This document shows, piece by piece, positions 26,749-35,182 of a stretch of DNA of 64,000 nt. This DNA comes from Alkalimarinus alittae. GTDB lineage: Bacteria > Pseudomonadota > Gammaproteobacteria > Pseudomonadales > Oleiphilaceae. The DNA is taken from NCBI RefSeq assembly GCF_026016465.1, contig NZ_CP100390.1, positions 2,772,501-2,836,500 on the forward strand, read 5' to 3'. The notes beneath the pieces were generated by a model that was not told the DNA's origin, did not search any database, and saw only the letters and a list, made by a program, of their open reading frames with translations. Positions within the stretch are counted from its first letter, which is position 1. Every line of letters starts with the position of its first letter. Made by a program: the position numbers and the translations under genes.

Positions 26749-28779
26749 TTAAACCGTTTTAGGTTGACTATCGTTGTCAGTGCTTGATTGTGTTTCAGCG
26801 CCAACCGTTTGAGTTTCTTGAGTGATCGTTTTCTTAATGCGCACACGGTAGCGACGATCTGATACAGCAATAAACCCACCAATAGCCATCATCAGTGCAC
26901 CTAACCACATCCATCTCACAAATGGCTTATAGTGGACACGAATAGCCCATGCATCACCATCTAAAGGTTCACCCATAGCCACGTATAGATCCCTAAACAA
27001 ACCTGGGTCGATAGATGCTTCAGTCATCATGTTGCGCTGAGCATTGTAAATACGTTTTTCAGGCTTGAGTGTGGTTATATTTTTCCCGTCAACCCAAACT
27101 GAAATAATCGCCTTATCTGCTTCATAGTTAGGCCCCGTTTTATGGGTGAGTTCATCAAACCTAAACTCATAACCTGCAACCACTACGCTGTCGCCAGGCG
27201 CAAGTCGAAGGTCTCTTTCTTGCTCGTAATTTGAAACTAAGCAAATACCAATAATCGCAAACGCGACACCTAAGTGCCCAAATACCATACCGATATATGA
27301 TCGAGTCAATTTCGACAAGCCATGCAATCGACCTTGCTTTGATGATGACTTATTCCATATATCTTTAAACGTAACGGATATTAACCAGAATGAAATCCAC
27401 ATTCCCAAAAATACAGAGGCGTTAAACTCGCCATCAAACATAAACGGGAACAATAGCGCGAGCCCGGTACTTAATACCGCTGCCACCCACAATTGCTTAA
27501 CCAAAAACTCTACCTTTGTATCCTTCCATCGACTGACAATACCCACCCCCATAACAGCGACGAGAACCGATACGATAGGAACAAATAGCTTATTGAAATA
27601 TGGTGCACCAACCGACAGCTTTCCGCCGCCGATAAAGTCCATAAATAAAGGGTACAACGTACCTAAAAATACGGTAACAGTCGCCACCATTAAAAATACG
27701 TTATTAAGCAACAAAAACGTTTCTCGTGAAAGTAACGTATGACTTGCACGACTACTCACTGCAGGCGCTCTTAATGCGTAGAGTGTTAACGCACCAATCA
27801 GCGTAATGGCCAGTAGGCCTAGTATAAACGCACCACGATCAGGGTCAGACGCAAAGGCATGAACAGACGTCAATACCCCTGAGCGAACTAAGAAAGTACC
27901 CAGTAAACTTAATGAGAATGCAATAATCGCTAACAACACCGTCCAGCTTTTAAACACGCCACGCTTTTCGGTAACGGCCAACGAGTGCATTAAAGCGGTA
28001 CCTACTAACCAAGGCATAAATGAAGCATTTTCAACTGGATCCCAGAACCACCAGCCGCCCCAGCCAAGTTCGTAATATGCCCACCAGCTGCCTAATGAAA
28101 TACCTAATGTAAGAAACGCCCATGCAACGGTTGTCCAAGGACGAGACCAGCGTGCCCAAGCCGCATCTAACCGACCGCTCATTAGTGCAGCTAACGCAAA
28201 AGCAAACGCTACAGAAAAACCAACATACCCCATATAAAGCATGGGCGGGTGAATAATTAGACCAATATCTTGAAGTAATGGATTTAAATCTGCGCCTTCT
28301 TGAGGAAACTCTGGCAGGTATCGCGTAAATGGGTTAGAAGTAGCCAAAATAAAGAGTCCGAACCCGACGCTAATCATCCCCATGATAGACAATACCCGCG
28401 CTAGCATATCTTGCGGAAGATCTCTGCTGAAAATGGCAACAGCAAAGCTCCACCCTGCGAGTATTAATGCCCACAACAGCAGTGAACCTTCATGCCCACC
28501 CCATACAGCGCTTAGCTTAAAGTAAAAAGGTAAGTGAGAGTTTGAGTGCGTCGCAACATATTGCACCGAAAAGTCATCGGCAACAAAGGCCAGCGCTAGA
28601 CATACAAAGCTGAGCATCATGAATACAAACTGCCCTGTCGCCATAGGCCGAGCAAAGCTCATCCATAGTTCACTTCTTATAATGGTACCTACCAGCGGAA
28701 CTATTGCCTGGATAATAGCAATGGCAAATGCGAGTATTAACGCAAAATGACCTAGCTCTGGTATTAGCTCAGAGTACAT
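26749..28779 (-). CDS. ccmF: haem lyase subunit CcmF
   Basis: A 676-residue polytopic inner-membrane protein that, with CcmH and CcmI, ligates haem to apocytochrome c. Many transmembrane helices are evident. The tryptophan-rich WWD domain reads WGGWWFWDPVENASFMPW around residue 240; WGGHEGSLLLW precedes it near residue 95, and conserved histidines follow in the typical positions. A large periplasmic loop sits near the C-terminus (residues about 520-620) before the last helix. Its length matches E. coli CcmF (647). A 73-base gap separates it from ccmE. Confidence 0.96.
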   Translation of the reverse strand: MYSELIPELGHFALILAFAIAIIQAIVPLVGTIIRSELWMSFARPMATGQFVFMMLSFVCLALAFVADDFSVQYVATHSNSHLPFYFKLSAVWGGHEGSLLLWALILAGWSFAVAIFSRDLPQDMLARVLSIMGMISVGFGLFILATSNPFTRYLPEFPQEGADLNPLLQDIGLIIHPPMLYMGYVGFSVAFAFALAALMSGRLDAAWARWSRPWTTVAWAFLTLGISLGSWWAYYELGWGGWWFWDPVENASFMPWLVGTALMHSLAVTEKRGVFKSWTVLLAIIAFSLSLLGTFLVRSGVLTSVHAFASDPDRGAFILGLLAITLIGALTLYALRAPAVSSRASHTLLSRETFLLLNNVFLMVATVTVFLGTLYPLFMDFIGGGKLSVGAPYFNKLFVPIVSVLVAVMGVGIVSRWKDTKVEFLVKQLWVAAVLSTGLALLFPFMFDGEFNASVFLGMWISFWLISVTFKDIWNKSSSKQGRLHGLSKLTRSYIGMVFGHLGVAFAIIGICLVSNYEQERDLRLAPGDSVVVAGYEFRFDELTHKTGPNYEADKAIISVWVDGKNITTLKPEKRIYNAQRNMMTEASIDPGLFRDLYVAMGEPLDGDAWAIRVHYKPFVRWMWLGALMMAIGGFIAVSDRRYRVRIKKTITQETQTVGAETQSSTDNDSQPKTV

Positions 28780-28852
28780 ATCTACTTCCTGTTTTTAGCG
28801 TTATTTAAACGCGTTACAATGTTTAAGTGTCATCAAACAACAAGTTCGATAG

Positions 28853-29329
28853 TTAGTATGTCTGCTTTTCGGTATACGATTTAACGTCTTGACCGTCTGC
28901 AGTTTTTCCTGATTTATCGAGTGCATCTTGCACTTCAGGGGGCATATACTTTTCATCATGCTTAGCGAGCACTTCATCGGCTTGAAAAACGCCATTAGCA
29001 TCTACATTACCCATTGCAACAACGCCCTGTCCTTCTCTGAACAAGTCAGGCAATATTCCTGTATAGGCAACTGGGATGCTAGCATTGAAATCAGTCAGTT
29101 CAAAGTTCACTAATAAACTAGCGTCATCTCTTTTAATACTCCCATCTACTACCATGCCGCCAGCTCTAATTCGAGCCCCTTCAGGTGCTTCACCTTCTGA
29201 TATCTGGGTTGGGTTATAGAAAAGGTTAATGTTCTCTTGCAATGCAACTAATACTAAACCGACCACTGCAGCACATCCGAAGACTAGAAACAGTACCAAT
29301 ATTAATCGTTGCTTACGTTTTGGGTTCAT
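28853..29329 (-). CDS. ccmE: haem chaperone CcmE
   Basis: A 158-residue membrane-anchored periplasmic protein that carries haem covalently from CcmC to CcmF. It has a short basic N-terminus, a membrane helix at about residues 8-28 and an OB-fold (from [15 protein letters not shown]). The haem-binding motif is [12 protein letters not shown], with the histidine followed by tyrosine four residues later, as in all CcmE of the histidine type. The start ATG overlaps the ccmD stop in ATGA (29326-29329), showing translational coupling. Confidence 0.96.
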   Translation of the reverse strand: MNPKRKQRLILVLFLVFGCAAVVGLVLVALQENINLFYNPTQISEGEAPEGARIRAGGMVVDGSIKRDDASLLVNFELTDFNASIPVAYTGILPDLFREGQGVVAMGNVDANGVFQADEVLAKHDEKYMPPEVQDALDKSGKTADGQDVKSYTEKQTY

Positions 29330-29505
29330 TGCGCGACTTTCTCCCGCTTCAATCGTTGTAAGTGTTTCTTAATAATGTCTTTCTTTTTTTGTATCGGCAC
29401 TATCACGTTAGCGACAAAAATCAAAACTGCCACGCCATAGGACAACCAGACATACAGCCCGTGTCCTCCCATGGCTAAAAGATCTGAGAAACTCTCAAAA
29501 CTCAT
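29326..29505 (-). CDS. ccmD: haem exporter accessory protein CcmD
   Basis: A 59-residue protein, [16 protein letters not shown] at the start, followed by one membrane helix ([19 protein letters not shown], about residues 18-36) and a basic tail ([16 protein letters not shown]). Length, single helix, GGHG-x-YVW motif and position between ccmC and ccmE are diagnostic of CcmD, which helps release holo-CcmE from the CcmABC complex. Its ATG overlaps the ccmC stop by four bases (29502-29505) and its stop overlaps the ccmE start by four bases. A GGAGG-like site lies in the ccmC end. Confidence 0.95.
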   Translation of the reverse strand: MSFESFSDLLAMGGHGLYVWLSYGVAVLIFVANVIVPIQKKKDIIKKHLQRLKREKVAQ

Positions 29506-30248
29506 AAAGCGCCTCCTTTAGTGACTAGCTTCTTAACCCAATTTGTTCGGCGCTCACGTACAAGAATTTCATTTCTAGTACGCAGCAAAATAACGGTTGT
29601 AAAAAAACAGTAAAAGCCGATTAGCATTACCAGTAAAGGCACCCACATCTCTGCAGGCATAGCCGGCTTTTCGGTCAATGTAAATGTGGCTGGCTGATGA
29701 AGGGTATTCCACCATTCCACGGAGTACTTGATAATTGGAATATTGACCATTCCCACTAATGCTAAGACCGCACTCGCTTTAGCCGCAGTAGACGCGTCTT
29801 CAATAGCAGACTGGAGCGCCATAATGCCAAAATAAAGAAACAATAATATTAACATTGAGGTTAAGCGTGCATCCCACACCCACCAAGTTCCCCATGTGGG
29901 TTTACCCCATACGGCGCCGGTCAATAATGCCAAAAATGTAAAAGACGCTCCAACAGGGGCCGCTGCTTTAACAAACACATCAGCTAGCTTCATTTTCCAT
30001 ATCAAGCCAATAGCACCTGCAACCGCCATCATCATAAAACAGGATTGAGCCAGGATGGCTGAAGGCACATGTATATAAATAATTCTAAAGCTATTCCCTT
30101 GTTGGTAATCAGCGGGGGCAAACGCAAGCGCCCACACACTCCCTGCAACAAGCAATAAAGTAGATACAATAGCAAACCATGGCAGCCATTTACCCGATAT
30201 ATCGTAAAACCATTTAGGGGAGCCTAGCTTGTGAAAAAAAGTCCACAT
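29502..30248 (-). CDS. ccmC: haem exporter/ligation protein CcmC
   Basis: A 248-residue, six-helix inner-membrane protein that attaches haem to CcmE. The WWD motif reads [15 protein letters not shown] near residue 125, and periplasmic histidines flank it (YIHVPSAI near 60 and LHQPATF near 185). The C-terminal region lies in the cytoplasm. It is separated from ccmB by 69 bases and overlaps ccmD by four. Confidence 0.96.
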   Translation of the reverse strand: MWTFFHKLGSPKWFYDISGKWLPWFAIVSTLLLVAGSVWALAFAPADYQQGNSFRIIYIHVPSAILAQSCFMMMAVAGAIGLIWKMKLADVFVKAAAPVGASFTFLALLTGAVWGKPTWGTWWVWDARLTSMLILLFLYFGIMALQSAIEDASTAAKASAVLALVGMVNIPIIKYSVEWWNTLHQPATFTLTEKPAMPAEMWVPLLVMLIGFYCFFTTVILLRTRNEILVRERRTNWVKKLVTKGGAL

Positions 30249-30317
30249 TTATAATTTCTCGTACTTTAAATTAAAAAAGTTTTGTTTATCCATTAACAAT
30301 AATTAATCTAAATAGAT

Positions 30318-31037
30318 TTAATTGGATAAACTAATTTTTAATGCTGCCGCCGCCGCTATGGGTGACAATGTCAATGACAGCGCAAATATAGCGCCCATTA
30401 ACGCAATGTAACCATCAATAGGCAACAGGTTAGCCGCAGCTTGAACCGTTCCGGTCCCGAAAATTAACACAGGGATATACAGGGGTAAAATCAACAATGA
30501 AATTAACACGCCCCCTACTCTAAGCCCTACGGTTAATGCCGCACCAATTGCCCCAATTAGGCTTAGTACCGGGGTACCCAACAATAATGTAAGCATTAAC
30601 ACTTTAATCGTCTCAAAATCGAGGTGCATCATAACACCTAGCATTGGCGATAAAATAATAAGTGGCACTCCAGTCACCAACCAATGGGCACATATTTTAG
30701 CTAAAACCATTATAAACAAAGGTTGAGGCGTTAAAATAATCTGTTCTAATGAACCATCTTCGAAATCCGATCTAAAAAGACTATCTAATGATAATAACGT
30801 CGCAAGTAATGCCGCCACCCATACAACACCAGCACCCGCTTCTTGCAAAAAGGATTTTTCAGGACTAACCCCTAGAGGAAATAAGCTCACGACAATCGTA
30901 AAGAAGATCAGCGGATTAACAAGATCTTGACGACGTCTATAAGCGAGGGTCAGGTCTCTTTTTAATACGGCAATAAAGGTATTCATTACCGATGGAGGCG
31001 TTGTAGCGGCCGCAATAGTAGGCATTCCGTTACTCAT
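30318..31037 (-). CDS. ccmB: haem ABC transporter permease CcmB
   Basis: A 239-residue integral membrane protein, permease partner of CcmA. It has six hydrophobic segments after a basic N-terminus, and family landmarks including LKRDLTLAYRRRQD near residue 25, FRSDFEDGSLEQIILTP near residue 90 and the PLYIPVLIFGTG segment near residue 195. The preferred start overlaps the ccmA stop in ATGA (31034-31037); a methionine at residue 18 (MNTFIAVL) is the alternative and matches shorter homologues. Confidence 0.95.
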   Translation of the reverse strand: MSNGMPTIAAATTPPSVMNTFIAVLKRDLTLAYRRRQDLVNPLIFFTIVVSLFPLGVSPEKSFLQEAGAGVVWVAALLATLLSLDSLFRSDFEDGSLEQIILTPQPLFIMVLAKICAHWLVTGVPLIILSPMLGVMMHLDFETIKVLMLTLLLGTPVLSLIGAIGAALTVGLRVGGVLISLLILPLYIPVLIFGTGTVQAAANLLPIDGYIALMGAIFALSLTLSPIAAAAALKISLSN

Positions 31038-31762
31038 ATTTCAGCTCCACCAACTATCGAGGTACCTGTCACCGAAGTACCGGCCATCAAAGTACAAGCA
31101 CCAGCAGGCTTGCCAAGCTGTAATTTTTTAAACCCGCTTTCAAGTTGTAGCTCATGGTGAGTCGTTAACAGAACCGCACCGCCTTGTTGTGCGCGCGTTT
31201 GTAAAAGTGTCTCGAGTTCTTTGACGCCTTTTTTATCGATCGCAGTGAATGCTTCATCAAGTATCCATAGCGCATCCGTGGATAAATAAAGTCGAGCGAG
31301 TGCGACTCTACGGTGCTGTCCAGCCGATAAGTTGTGGCAGGGCACATCCTCATAACCATATAGCCCGACTTTTTCTAATGCATAGTGTATTTGGTCATCA
31401 GATACATGTTGACGCACCCCCATCAGGGCTCGTAAGTTTTCAACTGGCGTAAGGATCGCTTTAACACCAGGTTTATGACCTAAATAAAGAAGATTTGAAA
31501 GGAAGTCTATTCGAGAGGCGTTAACCGGCTCACCTTTCCAGAAAATAGCCCCTTCGTAAGCGCCCGACAGCCCACTCATAATACGCAGCAATGTTGTTTT
31601 CCCTGAACCATTAGGGCCTTCTACTTGGATTATCTCGCCGGCATTTATTGAAAAGTTAAGGTCTTCAAACAATACACGTTCATCACGTTCACAAAACAGT
31701 GATTCGGCGCGCAATAATTCGCTAGTAGATGTGTCGATAACAGTAGGCGGAACAGCAGACAT
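31034..31762 (-). CDS. ccmA: haem ABC transporter ATP-binding protein CcmA
   Basis: A 242-residue ABC ATPase that powers release of haem-loaded CcmE. It has Walker A GPNGSGKTT (about residue 50), the family signature LSAGQHRRVALARL, and Walker B LWILDEAFTAID, with the switch histidine in TTHHE. The typical CcmA sequence LYLGHKPGVK is present. It is the first gene of the ccm operon, on the minus strand, divergent from the fliK-like gene; the 233-base gap must hold both promoters. A TATAAT hexamer lies at 31877-31872 on the minus strand, but its -35 is poor. Confidence 0.96.
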   Translation of the reverse strand: MSAVPPTVIDTSTSELLRAESLFCERDERVLFEDLNFSINAGEIIQVEGPNGSGKTTLLRIMSGLSGAYEGAIFWKGEPVNASRIDFLSNLLYLGHKPGVKAILTPVENLRALMGVRQHVSDDQIHYALEKVGLYGYEDVPCHNLSAGQHRRVALARLYLSTDALWILDEAFTAIDKKGVKELETLLQTRAQQGGAVLLTTHHELQLESGFKKLQLGKPAGACTLMAGTSVTGTSIVGGAEI

Positions 31763-31943
31763 TTATAACCTTCAACAACAATTTGGCTAATCTGTTTGCA
31801 GCACCATCAGCCTTTAAGGCCGCACAGTATACACAAACGGAATAAACTTCCCTAATGCTTAACTCAGGCCTATTATATAGTAAGGTTTGAAACAAATCCC
31901 TTGACCTAACTCACGTTAAATTGGGGCAAAGATTACAACTCGT

Positions 31944-31971
31944 TAAGGTTTTAGCTTAAAGGCTCCGAGTA
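31944..31971 (+). promoter_or_regulatory. weak FliA-type promoter candidate for the fliK-like gene
   Basis: TAAGGTTT at 31944-31951 matches seven of eight positions of the FliA -35 consensus TAAAGTTT. TCCGAGTA at 31964-31971 matches five of eight of GCCGATAA, with spacing 12 instead of 11. It is suggestive only. Confidence 0.25.
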
Positions 31972-31995
31972 AGAAGATGAGGACACTATAATTTC

Positions 31996-33474
31996 ATGTC
32001 GATCGATGCGCCCAATAACAATAGCACCCAAACACGTTCATCGTCATCAAAGCCTTCTTCAAACCGGCCTGAAGCCCAGTCGGCAGCGCCTTCAGACAAG
32101 CCTGCGACCTCTCTAGACAGCATTAATATAAAAGTGGGTCAGGCCGTTCGCGCAAAAGTTCTCGAAACCTTGAACATAGCGACAGCACGCGCCACGCAAA
32201 ACCAGTTTAATGTTACCCTAGAGATCGGTGGCGAAAAGCTTGCAGTTAAAACCAACATATTGCTACAGCCAGGCCAAATAGTTAACCTAAATGTTAACAA
32301 CAAAGGCGAGTTGATTCTCCCGAAACCAGCAAACAATGATGCTGCTACGTTAATTTCGGCACTTTCAAAAGTACTGCCTTACCAGCAGCCCGTTGGTAAA
32401 GTTTTAACGACCCTTTTACAAAACCTCCCCACTCTCGGAGCTGAGAATAGCCAAGTAGCGCGACTGACCGAACAGTTAACCGCCCTGCTGCCCAAAGCGG
32501 CTAGTTTCTCTACAAACATTAGCAACAATCAGCAGTCGAACCCTGCTCAGCTCGTTAAACAAGCCATGTCTCAATCGGGCATTTTTATGGAAAGCACCTT
32601 TGCCAGTGCAGGTAAACAACAGACTTTATCCCAAGCAAGCTCGACCTCGCTCAGTGGCTCACTACTAAGCAACGCAACAATAGCCCTCGCTCAGGCTATA
32701 AAGTCTGCTACGTCAACCAGTACAACAAGTGCCTCATCAACTACTACAAACTCAGCAAATGCATTACTCACTACGACAGGCATGGCAACCCCCACCGACT
32801 TAAAGTCAACTATCAGTCAATTAATTAACAGCTTAAATAGCATTTACGCAGCCAAACACTCTGCGACAGGTCAAATCCCCCGCTTTATGGCCGAAGCCGA
32901 TCCTAACCTATTGGTTAATCCGTTTAATTTTCCTTCGCCACTCAGTGCCACAAAATCAACCTCGCAGTATGACAAAAACTTGTCAGTCGGCGATCTATTA
33001 AAACGCTTGGCTGGCGCCCTTAACCGCATTCAGTTCCAACAGCTCAATAGCCTGTATCAAGCTCAAACAGCTTCTACAGATACAACATCTGTGCAAACAT
33101 GGCAAATGGAGCTTCCATTTCTAACGTCGCAAAATCAAATTGATTCAGTGCAATTAAGAATAGATGAAGAAAAAGATAATAATGATAATGACGCTGACAC
33201 AGAGAAGAAGTCAAAATGGAAACTGGCACTCACATTCGATCTAGAAGGGCTTGGCCCTATTTTCATTCAAGTCAATCTTTCGCCTCCCACAGTTTCAACC
33301 ACTATTTGGGCCGAGGAACAAAAAACACTGAAGTTAATTAATCAGGAAACTCATAACTTAAGAGACAGCTTTTCTGAGTTAGGTCTAACTGTTGAAGATA
33401 TCACCTGTCGACAAGGGCAGCCTAATATGCGAAAAACACGCATAGACCAGCAAATTGTGGATATAAAAGCATAA
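31996..33474 (+). CDS. FliK-like hook-length-control domain protein
   Basis: A 492-residue protein with a disordered Ser/Pro/Ala-rich N-terminus, a short beta-rich segment (residues 45-110), a long low-complexity Ser/Thr/Ala/Asn linker (about 215-265), and a C-terminal domain (about 370-490) resembling the FliK C-terminal (Flg_hook) fold. That domain includes LTFDLEGLGPIFIQVNL, then WAEEQKTLKLINQ and LRDSFSELGLTVEDITC. It is distinct from the main fliK at 58449-59624. A gene at this position beside ccmA occurs in Pseudomonas and relatives with no firm function. It is followed 33 bases later by an FlhB C-terminus-like gene, which suggests a paired role in flagellar export. Confidence 0.72.
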   Translation: MSIDAPNNNSTQTRSSSSKPSSNRPEAQSAAPSDKPATSLDSINIKVGQAVRAKVLETLNIATARATQNQFNVTLEIGGEKLAVKTNILLQPGQIVNLNVNNKGELILPKPANNDAATLISALSKVLPYQQPVGKVLTTLLQNLPTLGAENSQVARLTEQLTALLPKAASFSTNISNNQQSNPAQLVKQAMSQSGIFMESTFASAGKQQTLSQASSTSLSGSLLSNATIALAQAIKSATSTSTTSASSTTTNSANALLTTTGMATPTDLKSTISQLINSLNSIYAAKHSATGQIPRFMAEADPNLLVNPFNFPSPLSATKSTSQYDKNLSVGDLLKRLAGALNRIQFQQLNSLYQAQTASTDTTSVQTWQMELPFLTSQNQIDSVQLRIDEEKDNNDNDADTEKKSKWKLALTFDLEGLGPIFIQVNLSPPTVSTTIWAEEQKTLKLINQETHNLRDSFSELGLTVEDITCRQGQPNMRKTRIDQQIVDIKA

Positions 33475-33507
33475 CGACACCCTAATAATCCGTTCATAGA
33501 AGTGACC

Positions 33508-33834
33508 ATGGCAAAATCTGAAGAACAGAAGACGAATACAGCTGTCGCATTAAAATACGATGGTGAAGAGGCCCCTACCATTACTGCAACCGGTGAAGGC
33601 TCTGTCGCTGATGAGATAATTCGTATTGCAAAAGAATCTAATGTTCCTCTTTATGAAAATGCCGACTTAGTAGCACTGCTTTCCAAACTAGAACTTGGAG
33701 ATAACATTCCTGAAGTTCTATATAAGGTCATTGCCGAAATAATTGCCTTTGCTTATCACATTCAAAACAAAGTACCAGAAGGTTTTAATAGGGAGAGTGG
33801 GGAGATGGAACGAAGAGAAAAACCAATAAATTAG
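33508..33834 (+). CDS. FlhB C-terminal-domain-like protein (FlhX/YlqH type)
   Basis: A 108-residue protein matching only the cytoplasmic FlhB_CC fragment. TAVALKYDG aligns with FSVALKYDG just after the NPTH cleavage site of the full FlhB in this window (52604-53737). IRIAKESNVPLYENADL aligns with IREIANEHSVEIVQAPPL, and LGDNIPEVLYKVIAEIIAF aligns with VGDEIPSGLYVAVAQILAY. It therefore begins almost exactly where FlhB would be cut and lacks the membrane part. The ATG at 33508 is favoured over a GTG two codons earlier. Similar proteins (FlhX in Helicobacter and Wolinella, YlqH in Bacillus) exist; FlhX can replace the FlhB C-terminal fragment. It is convergent with the DUF1329 gene. Confidence 0.85.
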   Translation: MAKSEEQKTNTAVALKYDGEEAPTITATGEGSVADEIIRIAKESNVPLYENADLVALLSKLELGDNIPEVLYKVIAEIIAFAYHIQNKVPEGFNRESGEMERREKPIN

Positions 33835-33844
33835 AAAAACAATA

Positions 33845-35182
33845 TCATCGATGACTTGATTGTCTGAGTGAAGAAGGTGAAAAATATCGCTTGCTTGGCA
33901 GCTCACCAAAGAACTCTACTGGCGAATTTTCAAGTTCTTTCCATGACTGGGTAAAATGCTGCCCACTTTTTAAATCATGATACGTATCTGCGACTTTCCA
34001 TATACCCGGCATCTGCGGAAAAAACTTCGTGTAGGATAAGCTAACCCGCCACAATTTATCACTTTTGTCATACTGTTCCGTTATCAGCGTTAACCAAGAA
34101 TCTTCATCAAGGTAAAGTCGCCTTCGTCCATATATATGGTTCTCACGCTCCTTTAACTTGGCTTCTAGCACCCAAACTCTGTGCAACTCATACCTTGTAC
34201 GATCGAGGTTAATATGATGTTTAGTGGATAGCGCCTCTATCCCGATATCGACAAGTAATTCATTGTTATAAGGGATATAAACCTCCTGTTTTCCCAGAAG
34301 CTCCCAGTCGTACCGGTCAGGTAACCCATTAAATAAATCAACCTCATCCACTACTCTCACCATCTCTGAGTTGGGGTTAGGCGTATCGTATGCCAAAACA
34401 GGAATCCGCTTTACTCGTCGCTGTTGAGCGTCGTAAAACCATGACTTTCTGGGGTTCAGTCGTTGATTTAAGGTGTCATAAATCAGTAGTCCGCCTCCCG
34501 CCATACTAGGAGGAGAAACGGTTCGGGTGAGATAGTAGGTTTTCACATGTTTTTCAGAAAAAATACCTCTATCGGGCGCATAATATGGGCTGGCTATCTC
34601 CCCTTTTGAAAGTATTTCTTGATAGTGTCCATTTGCCTGCACTAATACCTCTGACACATTTGCCTTCATGTGAACCCCTCGCCACGCAACAAGGTGATTC
34701 CACAAAGCTTCTAAAGCATTTTGAGGGACTGGAAAAGGTACTCCCTGCCAAACATCTGTAATGCCGTTTCCGTCATCTATCAGACGTGCCGACAAATAAT
34801 TTTTTTGCGTCGCCTGATAGACATACTCAGGTACATGATGAGTACGATATGTTTTATAGATGGGCATTTTAAAGCTGTCTGGATAAGCCTTTATTAACGC
34901 TTGCTGCCCTAAACTAAGATTGTCTTTGTAATTATTTAGGTTGTCCTTAGCGATATAAAACAAAGGCTGCTCATTTGCTATTGCTGCTAACTGTTGCCGA
35001 GTCAAAATGTCACTTTTATTCCACGCAGGTATAACACCGGTTGCATTACCCCCTGCCTCTGCTCCCAAAGGTGTAAGCCCTAATGCTGCTAACGGCGTCT
35101 TACCACTACTCTCTGTACTATAGGCAAAAGAGGAATATAGCATCAGCGCTAACGCGATAATAAAGGCCCGTTGATTATGCAT
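33845..35182 (-). CDS. DUF1329 secreted protein
   Basis: A 445-residue protein (from the ATG at 35182) with a clear signal peptide (HNQRAFIIALALMLYSSFA then YSTES). Then come the DUF1329 landmarks: AALGLTPLGAEAGGNATGVIPAW near the mature N-terminus, VWQGVPFPVPQNALEALWNHL in the middle, and KSWFYDAQQRRVKRIP. The family is a periplasmic or outer-membrane-associated LolA-like fold found mostly in proteobacteria; one characterised branch is linked to hydrocarbon or lipid-type surface processes, but no reaction is known. Its start overlaps the 3' end of the diguanylate cyclase gene by eight bases, so the two are translated together. Confidence 0.8.
   Translation of the reverse strand: MHNQRAFIIALALMLYSSFAYSTESSGKTPLAALGLTPLGAEAGGNATGVIPAWNKSDILTRQQLAAIANEQPLFYIAKDNLNNYKDNLSLGQQALIKAYPDSFKMPIYKTYRTHHVPEYVYQATQKNYLSARLIDDGNGITDVWQGVPFPVPQNALEALWNHLVAWRGVHMKANVSEVLVQANGHYQEILSKGEIASPYYAPDRGIFSEKHVKTYYLTRTVSPPSMAGGGLLIYDTLNQRLNPRKSWFYDAQQRRVKRIPVLAYDTPNPNSEMVRVVDEVDLFNGLPDRYDWELLGKQEVYIPYNNELLVDIGIEALSTKHHINLDRTRYELHRVWVLEAKLKERENHIYGRRRLYLDEDSWLTLITEQYDKSDKLWRVSLSYTKFFPQMPGIWKVADTYHDLKSGQHFTQSWKELENSPVEFFGELPSKRYFSPSSLRQSSHR

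Noticed and set aside
28801-29001. A 66-codon minus-strand frame at the ccmE/ccmF junction
   Set aside because: It overlaps the 3' part of ccmE in another frame and has no domain or start signal.
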